The position numbers and the translations under genes are program-made. From Azospirillum sp. 412522 (GTDB taxonomy: Bacteria; Pseudomonadota; Alphaproteobacteria; Azospirillales; Azospirillaceae), in NCBI RefSeq assembly GCF_019805165.1, contig NZ_RWIJ01000008.1, positions 100,584 through 164,583 of the forward strand: a DNA stretch of 64,000 bases, read 5' to 3'. A model generated the notes under the pieces. The model did not search any database. It was not told the origin of the DNA and saw only the letters and a program-made list of their open reading frames with translations. Positions 34,724-42,481 of this stretch are shown here, piece after piece (positions within the stretch are counted from its first letter, which is position 1; each line of letters starts with the position of its first letter).

Positions 34724-34741
34724 CCATATCTAGGTATTAGG
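34724..34741 (-). promoter_or_regulatory. Shared 18-bp promoter motif, copy 3
   Basis: On the minus strand CCTAATACCTAGATATGG, between the AraC-type regulator and the SDR it reads into. Matches copies 1 and 2; it is the only copy next to a regulator gene, making that regulator a candidate binder. Confidence 0.6.
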
Positions 34742-34772
34742 AGAGTCGGGCCGGCCGAAGACCGATCGCGAT

Positions 34773-35726
34773 TTACTCCGGGACCGGAACGCGGCCGCTC
34801 TCGACGGACCGGCGGATCACCTGCGGCGGCTGGCCGTAGGCGCGCAGGAAGGCGCGGCGCATGCGCTCGCGGTCGGCGAAGCCGGTTTCCCGGGCGACGA
34901 CGTCCATCGGATGCCGCCCCTCCTCCATCATCACCCGCGCCGCCTCCAGCCGCAGATGCTCGACCGCTTTGGCCGGGGTCTGGCCGGTCTCCTGCCGGAA
35001 CAGCCGGCTGAACTGGCGCGGGCTGAGATTGGCCGCCGCCGCCAGCTCCTCGACCGACAATTCGTTCTTCAGGTTCTCCTTGGCATGGACCAGCGCCCGC
35101 CTGACGCGGTCGGAGCGCGGTTCCAGATCCAGCAGGGCGGAGAACTGCGACTGCCCGCCGGGCCGGCGCAGGTAAACCACCAGCTTGCGCGCCACCGCCT
35201 TGGCGACCTCGGTGCCGAAATCATCCTCCACCAGCGCCATGGCAAGGTCGAGGCCGGCGCTCATCCCGGCGGAGGTCCAGACATTGCCGTCGACGCTGAA
35301 GATGCGGTCCTCCTCCACCTTCACAGTCGGGTAGAGGCGCTGAAGAGTGCGGGCATGGCTCCAGTGGGTGGTGGCGCGGCGCCCGTCGAGCAGTCCCGCC
35401 TCCGCAAGCACATAAGCGCCGGTACAGATTCCGGCGATCCGGCGCGAGACGGGGGCGGCATCGCGCAGATAGGCGAGCAGGCCGGGGGTGGACGGCTTGA
35501 CCCGCAAGGAGCCGATGGTGATCGTCGTGTCGAAGAGGGACTCGCCGAAAGGCTGCGTTTCGATGGCGAAGCCCAGAGAGTTGCGCACCGGCCCGCCCTG
35601 TTCCGACAGGACATGGACCCGGTAGGCCGGCCGGCCGAGCACGAGACCAGCCATCTCGAACGCCGAGAGCGCCGCCATTCCCATCACCTGGAAATCGTCG
35701 AACACCACGAAACCGATGGTGAGCAT
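34773..35726 (-). CDS. GlxA/FtrA-type AraC-family regulator
   Basis: 317 residues. N-terminal DJ-1/PfpI-like domain (IGFVVFDDFQVMGMAALSAFEMA, ICTGAYVLAEAGLLDGRRATTHW) and a C-terminal AraC helix-turn-helix (LSVEELAAAANLSPRQFSRLFRQETGQTPAKAVEHLRLEAARVMM). The cysteine in the elbow (GICTGAY) is conserved. Start ATG 35726 with GGAGACGG upstream. These regulators sense small metabolites, often reactive aldehydes or stress products. Neighbours are the SDR downstream and an AhpD-like gene divergently. Confidence 0.88.
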   Translation of the reverse strand: MLTIGFVVFDDFQVMGMAALSAFEMAGLVLGRPAYRVHVLSEQGGPVRNSLGFAIETQPFGESLFDTTITIGSLRVKPSTPGLLAYLRDAAPVSRRIAGICTGAYVLAEAGLLDGRRATTHWSHARTLQRLYPTVKVEEDRIFSVDGNVWTSAGMSAGLDLAMALVEDDFGTEVAKAVARKLVVYLRRPGGQSQFSALLDLEPRSDRVRRALVHAKENLKNELSVEELAAAANLSPRQFSRLFRQETGQTPAKAVEHLRLEAARVMMEEGRHPMDVVARETGFADRERMRRAFLRAYGQPPQVIRRSVESGRVPVPE

Positions 35727-35841
35727 ATCCGTCTCCGCCACGCCGCCCCTGCCCCATCCCGATGCCGCAAGCCCGGGGACGTTGCGGCCGGACCCACAGT
35801 AGGCCCCAGCCCGCTTGTCTGGAATGTCAAAGATCCAACGA

Positions 35842-35936
35842 TTCAGGACATAGCGACGGGACGGACCGAAGTGTCCTGAACGGCATCCCAAAGACACACG
35901 CATCCTTCTATATCGCGGCCGGGACCGGACATAGCG
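35842..35936. promoter_or_regulatory. Candidate operator between the GlxA-type regulator and the AhpD-like gene
   Basis: An inverted repeat TTCAGGACA (35842-35850) / TGTCCTGAA (35872-35880), plus the direct repeat GGACATAGCG at 35846-35855 and 35927-35936. All lie in the divergent gap, where an AraC-type protein could act. Confidence 0.45.
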
Positions 35937-35995
35937 TGGCACCACACAGCCGGCCTCCGCAACGCCGGGGCCGACGACCACAGGAGACACGGACA

Positions 35996-36334
35996 ATGAT
36001 GCTCAACTGGAACGAATACCGTCAGCAGGTGCTCACCGGCGTCGGCGAGATCGCCAAGCTCAGCCCCGATACGGTGAGGGGCTATGCCGGACTCAGTGCC
36101 GCCGGGCAGAAGAAGGACCTGCTGGGTGCCAAGACGCGCGAACTGATCGCGCTGGCTGTCGCCGTCAGCATCCGCTGCGACGGCTGTATCGCCGTGCATA
36201 CCGAGGCGGCGATCAAGCAAGGCGCGACCCGGGAGGAGATCGCCGAGGCGCTGGGCGTCGCCGTAGCGCTGAACGCCGGAGCGGCGCTGGTCTATTCCAC
36301 CCGCGTGATGGATGCCTACGCGGCGCATGGCTGA
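35996..36334 (+). CDS. AhpD/carboxymuconolactone-decarboxylase-like protein
   Basis: 112 residues. The CxxC...H motif (RCDGCIAVHTEAAIKQGATREEIAEALGVAVALNAGAAL) is that of AhpD-like alkylhydroperoxidases, thioredoxin-dependent peroxidases or chaperone-like decarboxylases. CAGGAG precedes the ATG at 35996 by 9 bases. The divergent regulator and the repeats upstream suggest it is its target. Oxidative-stress function is inferred. Confidence 0.88.
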   Translation: MMLNWNEYRQQVLTGVGEIAKLSPDTVRGYAGLSAAGQKKDLLGAKTRELIALAVAVSIRCDGCIAVHTEAAIKQGATREEIAEALGVAVALNAGAALVYSTRVMDAYAAHG

Positions 36335-36511
36335 ACCGGAGGCGGCGGAGCCAGCGTCGGACCCTGCCGCCCGCGCGGGTCCGCGCGCGTCGGCCTCCGA
36401 TCTCCGCCCCCACCGGGATTTTCCGAGGGGGCGGGAGCGGCATTCGATCCGGACACAAGACAAGCCCGATCCGCGACTGCCGCTCCGCAGGATGCCCACC
36501 GCCGGGTTGGA

Positions 36512-37849
36512 TCAGGCGGCGTCGATCAGTTCGGCATCGATGATGCCCATCGCCGTGTTCGCCGCTCCCAGGCCCTTCTCGATGGCGTTCGGCGCGTCGG
36601 CGATGCTGAGTCCGATATCGACCGCACCGCTGATCACGACGTCGACAAACTTGACCCAGGCCGGGACGCCGGCCTCCATGGCCTCCAGGGCCTTGTCGAA
36701 CGCGGCGTAGCGGGTGTTCGCCTTGTCCACCCCGACATTCATCTCGATCACAAGCTTGAGCAGAGTGTCGAGCGCACCCTCCGCAGCCTCCATGGTCTTC
36801 GTAACCTTGCCGATCTTCTTCGGATCGGCGCCGCTCTTGACGGCCTTGGCGAGTTCCTTGTCCAGCGCCTGGGCGGCGTCCATCGCCTTGTAGATCTGCT
36901 CCGACTTCTTCTTGATGTTCTTCTCGATGCCTGCAATGGAATTCTTATAGACGTCCATGTGCGACCGGCAGTTCTTGAGGCTGGGGGTCTCGATGCCAAA
37001 AGCCTTGCTGATGAGGTTGAGGCCGATCTCCTTGCTGCTCTGCACGGCCTTGAGCTGCTTCATCTTCGTCTTGTACTTGGAGTCCTTCTCAAGCTCCTTC
37101 CGGATGTCGGCCTTCGCCTTTTCATCGAGCTTCTTGATGCCCTTAGCCTTGGCGGCCTCGGCGATCTTGTCCTCGATCTCGGCCTCCAGGGCCTCGACCT
37201 TGTCGGCGTATTCCCCCATCATCTTCTTGAGGGCCTTCATTTCCACGGAAATCACCTTGTCGGCGGCATCGATCTTGCCGGCCTGCGCGATGGTGATCTT
37301 GGTCAGTTCCTGCACGATCGTCAGGGAGGACTTCACGAAGCCGAGAATCGCGATGGGCGAGGCGGCGCCGCCGCTGAACACGGCCGATACCGCCGAACCG
37401 ACGATGGCGACAACCGACAGACCGATCTTGCCCGCCGCCTTGAGGCTGAACTTCTGAAGCTCCTTCTGGCCCTTCTTGTAGTCGTCGAACAGCTTCTCCG
37501 CCGCAACGGCCATATCGTTGGCCGCCTTCTGGCAGAATTTCTCGAGAGCGACGTTCAGATCCTTGCTAAAGATCGCCGCCTGTTTCTCATTGAAGTTCGC
37601 CGCCTTGTCGTCGGCCTTCTTTATCATTTTGGCGCCGTCGGCGACCACCTTGTCGAACTCGGCCTTCGCCATTTCCTGAAGGCGCTGGAGCCATGTCGGG
37701 TTTTTGGACAGCTCCTTGTAGAGATCGTCGTCGAGGACGAGTTCGACGCCCATCATCATCCGGTCCGGGATCTCGATGTGCTTCGGCTTGGCCGCCGCCT
37801 GAAGATCTTTTGCAATGTTCTTCTGAACAGCCATCCACTTCTTCGCCAT
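36512..37849 (-). CDS. Lysine-rich helical protein with a central hydrophobic hairpin, unknown
   Basis: 445 residues, not recognised. Almost all charged helix (many KK/EK/DK pairs) with coiled-coil-like heptads, interrupted by a hydrophobic segment at about 142-172 (IGLSVVAIVGSAVSAVFSGG..IAILGFV) split by glycines, and a second apolar end. No signal peptide. The long helical stalk with a hydrophobic hairpin recalls alpha-pore-forming proteins, but that is a shape argument only. ATG 37849 is chosen because AGGAG stands 9 bases upstream; GTG 37855 is closer. Third in a row of helical proteins after the ATP-grasp operon, here after a gap with an IS remnant. Confidence 0.6.
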   Translation of the reverse strand: MAKKWMAVQKNIAKDLQAAAKPKHIEIPDRMMMGVELVLDDDLYKELSKNPTWLQRLQEMAKAEFDKVVADGAKMIKKADDKAANFNEKQAAIFSKDLNVALEKFCQKAANDMAVAAEKLFDDYKKGQKELQKFSLKAAGKIGLSVVAIVGSAVSAVFSGGAASPIAILGFVKSSLTIVQELTKITIAQAGKIDAADKVISVEMKALKKMMGEYADKVEALEAEIEDKIAEAAKAKGIKKLDEKAKADIRKELEKDSKYKTKMKQLKAVQSSKEIGLNLISKAFGIETPSLKNCRSHMDVYKNSIAGIEKNIKKKSEQIYKAMDAAQALDKELAKAVKSGADPKKIGKVTKTMEAAEGALDTLLKLVIEMNVGVDKANTRYAAFDKALEAMEAGVPAWVKFVDVVISGAVDIGLSIADAPNAIEKGLGAANTAMGIIDAELIDAA

Positions 37850-38302
37850 CTTCACCCTCTCCTAATATTATGTGTTGTGCCAATCGAGGCATCGAAGTAA
37901 ATTTGGCTGCAGATAAGATTAACGCCGCATTAATGAACGAGTTTTCGGCAAATAATCAGCTACACAAACTCCGGTTGCGAAGTCCGTGCAAGAGTTTGTT
38001 CGGAAAGATTATTTTAAGAGAGGCACCGCAGCATCGGGCGGCTCGATGCAATGCGGATGACGGCGATGAAATTGCGATGGGGTGTTCGCAGTTTCGCACG
38101 GAGCGTCGGCATCAAGTGGACCATGAAACTCTCCGGTCCACCAATCGCCGCCGTCATTCACCTCGCCGATCGCGGCCTTCGCATGAGAGCCGCCATCAGC
38201 GAAGATCACCTGAACGAATGGGGGAAGCGCGCCGACGCTCCGGATGCACAGGTCGCAGCCCCGACATCGCCCCTGACCGCTTCCCCTTGTCCCGACGTCA
38301 CG
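37850..38302. other. Gap between helical-protein genes, AT-rich then IS remnant
   Basis: 453 bases. The part to 38000 is AT-rich and free of genes (likely promoter of the 36512 gene); 38040-38270 contains a fragment resembling an IS5-type transposase. Confidence 0.45.
38100..38267 (-). pseudogene. IS5-like transposase remnant, degenerate
   Basis: On the minus strand a frame around 38210 reads ALPPFVQVIFADGG followed by SHAKAAIGEVNDGGDWW. The segment FVQVIFADGG matches the second catalytic-Asp region of IS5-type DDE transposases (FPxLxxVFADGGYAG). No terminal repeats, no N-terminal part and no start are visible, so only a fragment remains. The match is short and this is a tentative call. Confidence 0.35.
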
Positions 38303-38521
38303 TCACTGCTTCCGGTCCTGCCGCGAGCAGTCCGGCCAGGGACAGCCGCAAGAGGGAAAGCGGCAGTCATCGCCGTTCACGTCACTGGCCTGCACCGCGA
38401 GTTTGTAGCGCAGGCCAAACTCGTCGTCCGCGGTAATCAGCCCGCAGGCAGCGTGAGCTTCCAGGTCCACCCGCGCCGCCTGCAGGCATACTCGTGCAAT
38501 CTGCTTCGGATCCTTCATCAT
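38303..38521 (-). CDS. Small cysteine-containing protein, unknown
   Basis: 72 residues from ATG 38521 (AAGG..GAG upstream). The C-terminus is cysteine-rich (CRFPSCGCPWPDC), suggesting a metal or zinc site; the rest is soluble and acidic (LQAARVDLEAHAACGLITADDEFG). It looks like a real short gene, but its neighbours give no function. Confidence 0.45.
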   Translation of the reverse strand: MMKDPKQIARVCLQAARVDLEAHAACGLITADDEFGLRYKLAVQASDVNGDDCRFPSCGCPWPDCSRQDRKQ

Positions 38522-38716
38522 GGCACTCGCCTTGGTGTCATTCCCGGACTAGGAACGCACAAGTCGGGCATCCGGACCCTGGCGCTTTCGAATGCCCACC
38601 TCTGGTGGGAGTGACACCCAAAGACTAATGTGCCGCTCAACGTGGCGCTACGCACCTCCGGCGGTTCGAGGATGCTATGTGAAAGACCTGCCTATGGGGG
38701 GACGCGGCCGGTTCGC

Positions 38717-39421
38717 TCACTCCGTCCCGGCGGCCACCGCCGAACCCAGCCTGAAGACCGTGTCACCCAGGTTTACGCCGATGTCCATCTCGACCTTGTC
38801 CCAGGGCATCGCCTTCCATTTCCCTTCCTGCGCACATTTGTCGCAGAGTTTTCGGGTCGCAGAGGTTATGTTGACTTCCTTCGGCGACTTCGCCTGAATG
38901 TAGGTTTCATACGCATCCTGCGAGTTGGCCTCTGAATTCAGCTTCTTGTTAAAAATCAGCCCGAAAAGCTCGACATTCTCGGTTGAGAATTCTTTTTTCG
39001 CCTGCTTCAGCAGCAGCTTGTACCAGTAGGGCGATTTGAAGAAGCCGTCGAGGTTGTCTGGCCAACTTCCGAACCGCTCCAAATCCATGAAGACGTTGGC
39101 CGTAATCTTGTTGAGCGACGCAACCATCGCGGCGCAGGCATCGGCATACACGTCGTCGCCGTCCTGTCGCGCCGCTTTACCGGCGGCGTCCAGCGTCGGG
39201 ATATAGTCGCGGGCAGCGGCCTGAAAAGCACGGGCGAATTTCTCGGCCTCCTTGACGGTCTTGGCGGCGTCATATGCCTTCAGCGACTTTTCGAATCCCG
39301 TGGAACTGACCTTGGCGAACAGCTTTCCGAAGCGGCTCTTCGGATCGGGCTTCTTCTTACCCGTATCCGCCTCGAACTTGGCTTTGGCCTTCTTCCAGGA
39401 CTCCAGGTATTTCTTCGCCAT
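38717..39421 (-). CDS. Helical protein of the lysine-rich family, second copy
   Basis: 234 residues. Its first 80 residues align with those of the 39621 protein: W.KAK..FE..TGK.KP..S near the start, a GF..SLK motif and an AF.AA..DY segment. The middle and end are different, with a FSTENVELFGLIFNKKL segment and two cysteines (LCDKCAQEGKW). No signal peptide. ATG 39421 is chosen over a GTG at 39424; AGAGGG lies upstream. It lies 199 bases behind the ATP-grasp-linked helical gene, possibly in the same transcript. Function unknown. Confidence 0.65.
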   Translation of the reverse strand: MAKKYLESWKKAKAKFEADTGKKKPDPKSRFGKLFAKVSSTGFEKSLKAYDAAKTVKEAEKFARAFQAAARDYIPTLDAAGKAARQDGDDVYADACAAMVASLNKITANVFMDLERFGSWPDNLDGFFKSPYWYKLLLKQAKKEFSTENVELFGLIFNKKLNSEANSQDAYETYIQAKSPKEVNITSATRKLCDKCAQEGKWKAMPWDKVEMDIGVNLGDTVFRLGSAVAAGTE

Positions 39422-39620
39422 CACGCCCTCTTACGATTCACGTTTAGCGAGCGTTAAATGGTTGTCAGGCTCCGGGCAATGGCCGATTGTTCCATCAAGG
39501 ATGCCCTTCGCACCAATTTGGCTCTTCTTCTGGTTGCCGAAAAAACATCGGAGCGGACGAGCGTCTTGCCCGCCCCGCTCCGACAGGCGAAGCCAATTCC
39601 CGATGTGAGCCGAATCCGGA

Positions 39621-40427
39621 CTAGGCGTTCTGGCGCGAGTTGACGAGCTGGACGACGCCCTTGCAGGCCGCCGAAAACTCCTTCATGTAGTCGAGGATCA
39701 GTTTCGGCGTGGCCTCCGGCGGCACCTTGACCGGCTCGCCGGTGTTGCTCTGGTTGGCCCAGGGATCCAGCTTCTTCTTGAAGAAGTCGGGTTCGGCCAG
39801 GAGGCCTTCGATCTTGCGCGCGAACACGAGCTGCATGGTGATGTCGCGGGCCAGCGTCGGGAACAGCTCGTTGTAGGTCTCGGCGGTCGGCTTGGCCTTG
39901 ACCTTGGCGACGCCGGCCGCCGCCCGGGCCAACGCGCCGTTGATGTTCTTTTCCCAGTTCTTGAGCATCTTCTGCTCGACCGACAGATCCTTTTCCGCCT
40001 CGTTGAATTTCTGGGCGTACATGCCCACGGCGGACTCGATGGTCGCTTCCAGCGCTCCAAGTTCCTTGACCAGGAACTTCAACGCCTTTTCGTAGTTTGT
40101 CTTGAAATCCTTTTCCGTGCGCTTGTCGAACTCGGCGTAGATTTCCTTCTGAAGAACCTCGATGTAGCCCTTTTTCGCCTTGGCAAAATCCTTCGACGCA
40201 GCCAGGAAGGCCGCGACGACCTTCTTGCCCTCCTTGACGTCGGTCGCGTTGGTCGTGTCGCAGGCGGTCAGCGCCTTCTCGCATTTCTTGAGCGAGCCGG
40301 AAAGGCCGGTATGGCTGCCGAAGGCGTTGAAAATGCCTTTGCTCTCCTTCGGCTTGTGCTTGCCGGTGAGGGCCTCGAATTCCTTCTTCGCCTTGTCCCA
40401 CTGCTGGTCGTACGGAGTGTGCGCCAT
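39621..40427 (-). CDS. Helical protein of the lysine-rich family, first copy
   Basis: 268 residues, no signal peptide, highly charged and predicted helical; heptad-rich (KDFAKAKKGYIEVLQKEIYAEF, EKALKFLVKELGALEATIESAV). The N-terminal part (QWDKAKKEFEALTGKHKP) resembles the 38717 protein. ATG 40427 has GAGGAGG upstream and lies 26 bases after the ATP-grasp stop, so it is translated in that operon. It may be the substrate, carrier or a secreted product of the operon, but nothing in it identifies a known fold. Confidence 0.68.
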   Translation of the reverse strand: MAHTPYDQQWDKAKKEFEALTGKHKPKESKGIFNAFGSHTGLSGSLKKCEKALTACDTTNATDVKEGKKVVAAFLAASKDFAKAKKGYIEVLQKEIYAEFDKRTEKDFKTNYEKALKFLVKELGALEATIESAVGMYAQKFNEAEKDLSVEQKMLKNWEKNINGALARAAAGVAKVKAKPTAETYNELFPTLARDITMQLVFARKIEGLLAEPDFFKKKLDPWANQSNTGEPVKVPPEATPKLILDYMKEFSAACKGVVQLVNSRQNA

Positions 40428-40453
40428 TCTTGCCTCCTCGCAGGTCGATTGCG

Positions 40454-41686
40454 CTAGGACGTAACCACCGGTTGCAGACTCTCTTCCATTCCGCGGATCG
40501 CCGCCCAGTCGCGCTCGAACACGGAGCGGTCGGCATGGGACAGGTAGACCTTCGCCAGCACCTGGGTCAGGTCGAGCGTGGGCGCGATCCGGCTGCCGAC
40601 GCGCGGCACGATGCCGTAGCCGCACACGCTCTCGAACCGGTCCAGCACGCCAAGGTCGGGCAGCGCCTCCACACGGCCGGAGACCAGCACGGGCAGATAA
40701 AGCACCATGGCCTCGGCGAGGAACCGGTAATGCCCGTCGGGGCAGGAGCCGCGGTCGAAGGCGTCCACCAGCAGATCCACTTGGTCGTGGCCGGTGCCGC
40801 GGCCGATGGCCGTCGTCGAGCCGGCCGGCCCCATGGCGCGGGCGGCGATCTCCACCAGGGCCGGCCCGCGGGAGGTCAGGCGCACCTCGGCATGGGCGGC
40901 GCCGTCGGTGATCTCCAGCGCGTCGAGCGTGCGCCGGATGTAGGCCATGAGCTGAACGGAGCGCTCGTCGTCCGGCGGCAGGAGGCGGTAGTAGTCGTAG
41001 ACGAAGGGCGAGCCGTTCAGCGTGCGCTTGGCCGAGTGCAGCACGTCGCAGACATAGTGCCGTCCATTGCGGCTCACCGTGTTGACCACATACTCCGCGC
41101 CGTCGAGATAGGTCTGAACCAGCGCCCGCCGGTTCGGCGTGCCGCAGAAGTTGCGGCTCGACAGAATCGAATCCACGGCGTCGCGCAACGCCGGAGCGTC
41201 GTCGCAGAAATAGACGTGGTCGGTGGAGGCGCTGTCGAGCGGCTTGGCGACCACCGGCCACCCGGCGCGCGCCGCCCAGTCCACCGCTTCCGCGCCCGAC
41301 TCCACCATGGTCTGACGGGCGGTCAACAGGCCGGCGGCGCCCAGGCGCTCGATCATCATGTACTTGTTGCGCCGTGCCGCCGTCAGCTTCGGCGCATTGC
41401 CCGGCGTGCCCAGCGCCGCGCCGAGCGCCTCGGCCAGCTCGACGGCGGATTCGTTGCCCGGCAGCACGAAGGACGGGCCATGTGGGCGCACCCGCTCCGC
41501 CAACGCCGCGAGGTCGCCGTCGAACCGGATCAACTCGTCGAAGTCCCCGGGCACATAGCTGAGGAGCAGCGACGGCGCGAGGTCCGGGCTGCTCTGCACT
41601 GCGATCACCCGGTACCCGCGCGCGCGCAGCCGGGGAGCGAGCAGGTGTCCGGTCGAATAGGGATCGACGACGATCGCTGTCTTCAC
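40454..41686 (-). CDS. ATP-grasp enzyme resembling L-amino-acid ligases (BacD/RizA-like)
   Basis: 410 residues from GTG 41686 (GGAGG 8 bases upstream; GTGA overlap). N-terminal pre-ATP-grasp domain (TAIVVDPYSTGHLLAPRLRARGYRVIAVQS), then the ATP-grasp core with the nucleotide motif WPVVAKPLDSASTDHVYF and the magnesium site in GPALVEIAARAMG. Proteins of this build form amide bonds between amino acids with ATP (L-amino-acid ligases, carnosine synthase relatives). With the acetyltransferase, exporter and sensor genes upstream it would make a small dipeptide-like product. Substrate specificity is not readable. Confidence 0.78.
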   Translation of the reverse strand: MKTAIVVDPYSTGHLLAPRLRARGYRVIAVQSSPDLAPSLLLSYVPGDFDELIRFDGDLAALAERVRPHGPSFVLPGNESAVELAEALGAALGTPGNAPKLTAARRNKYMMIERLGAAGLLTARQTMVESGAEAVDWAARAGWPVVAKPLDSASTDHVYFCDDAPALRDAVDSILSSRNFCGTPNRRALVQTYLDGAEYVVNTVSRNGRHYVCDVLHSAKRTLNGSPFVYDYYRLLPPDDERSVQLMAYIRRTLDALEITDGAAHAEVRLTSRGPALVEIAARAMGPAGSTTAIGRGTGHDQVDLLVDAFDRGSCPDGHYRFLAEAMVLYLPVLVSGRVEALPDLGVLDRFESVCGYGIVPRVGSRIAPTLDLTQVLAKVYLSHADRSVFERDWAAIRGMEESLQPVVTS

Positions 41687-42480
41687 GGAATGGCCTCCAG
41701 TTCGGCGGGAGCGACCGCGCGGCGGTTCGCGGCGGCCGGACGGGCGTAGATCATGAAGGGCTCGTCACCGCAGAAGGTGACGGTGTGGCCGACCAGCCCC
41801 GCCTCGAAGGCCGCGTTCTGCGCCGCATGATCCGCGATCCGCAGGACGCGGTCGGTGCCCGGCTCGAAGGATGGCGGCGGCGCGAGCATGTCGCGGTGCA
41901 GCAGGTAGCGCAGGCGACCGCTGTGCATCACCAGGATGCGCCGGGCGGTGAAGCCCGAAACCAGCATGTTGGACAGGCTGAACGGATTGGAGAGCGCCAC
42001 CCGGCTCAGCAGATGGGGGCGGCCCGCTCCCAGGGCGTACAGCGTGCGCATGGTCACCAGCAGCCGCTGGAGCCCGACGCCCCGGAAGTCGGAATGCACC
42101 ATGCAGCTCGCCATATGGGCGGTGGTCGCAACCGCAGGACCTCCGCCCGGCAGATCGTCGGCGAAGGCCGGCATTCCGGGCTGCGGCAGGCCGAGGACGG
42201 CGCAGCCGATGAGGCGGTCGCCACCCGGCAGGCCGTCCGTCTCCAGGCCGAGCGTGACGCCGCGCTCGCCCAGATGCAGGCCGGCGAAGTCCGGCGCCTC
42301 CGGGAAATAGGCGTCGATGTCCGGAAGGTTGCCGAAGATGAAGGCGCGGAAGGCCTCCAGCGCAGGCAGATCCTTGGCATCGAGGAAACGCACGCGGTAG
42401 GGGATGCCGGAGGACTGCCCGTCGCAGAGGCTCAGGATGCCCTGGTGGAGAATCTGGGACGTTAAGGGTACGACCGGCAT
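41683..42480 (-). CDS. GNAT N-acyltransferase
   Basis: 265 residues from ATG 42480, which has AAGGA 9 bases before it; a TTG at 42498 in the previous gene is less likely. The acetyl-CoA loop is clear (HSDFRGVGLQRLLVTMRTLYAL) and a second beta strand VALSNPFSLSNMLVSGF follows, as in GNAT enzymes of amino-acid or dipeptide substrates. Coupled to the ATP-grasp gene by a GTGA overlap. Likely acylates the product or its precursor. Confidence 0.78.
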   Translation of the reverse strand: MPVVPLTSQILHQGILSLCDGQSSGIPYRVRFLDAKDLPALEAFRAFIFGNLPDIDAYFPEAPDFAGLHLGERGVTLGLETDGLPGGDRLIGCAVLGLPQPGMPAFADDLPGGGPAVATTAHMASCMVHSDFRGVGLQRLLVTMRTLYALGAGRPHLLSRVALSNPFSLSNMLVSGFTARRILVMHSGRLRYLLHRDMLAPPPSFEPGTDRVLRIADHAAQNAAFEAGLVGHTVTFCGDEPFMIYARPAAANRRAVAPAELEAIP

Positions 42481-42481
42481 G

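Noticed and set aside
36959..37900. Plus-strand frame opposite the 445-residue helical protein
   Set aside because: Leucine-rich mirror of lysine/glutamate-rich helices; no signal or domain, and the minus-strand gene has a good ribosome site.
38051..38614. 187-residue plus-strand frame in the helical-protein gap
   Set aside because: No motifs; it lies opposite the IS-like fragment and the small cysteine-rich gene.
38630..38935. 101-residue plus-strand frame
   Set aside because: Antisense to the 3' end of the 38717 gene and without its own support.
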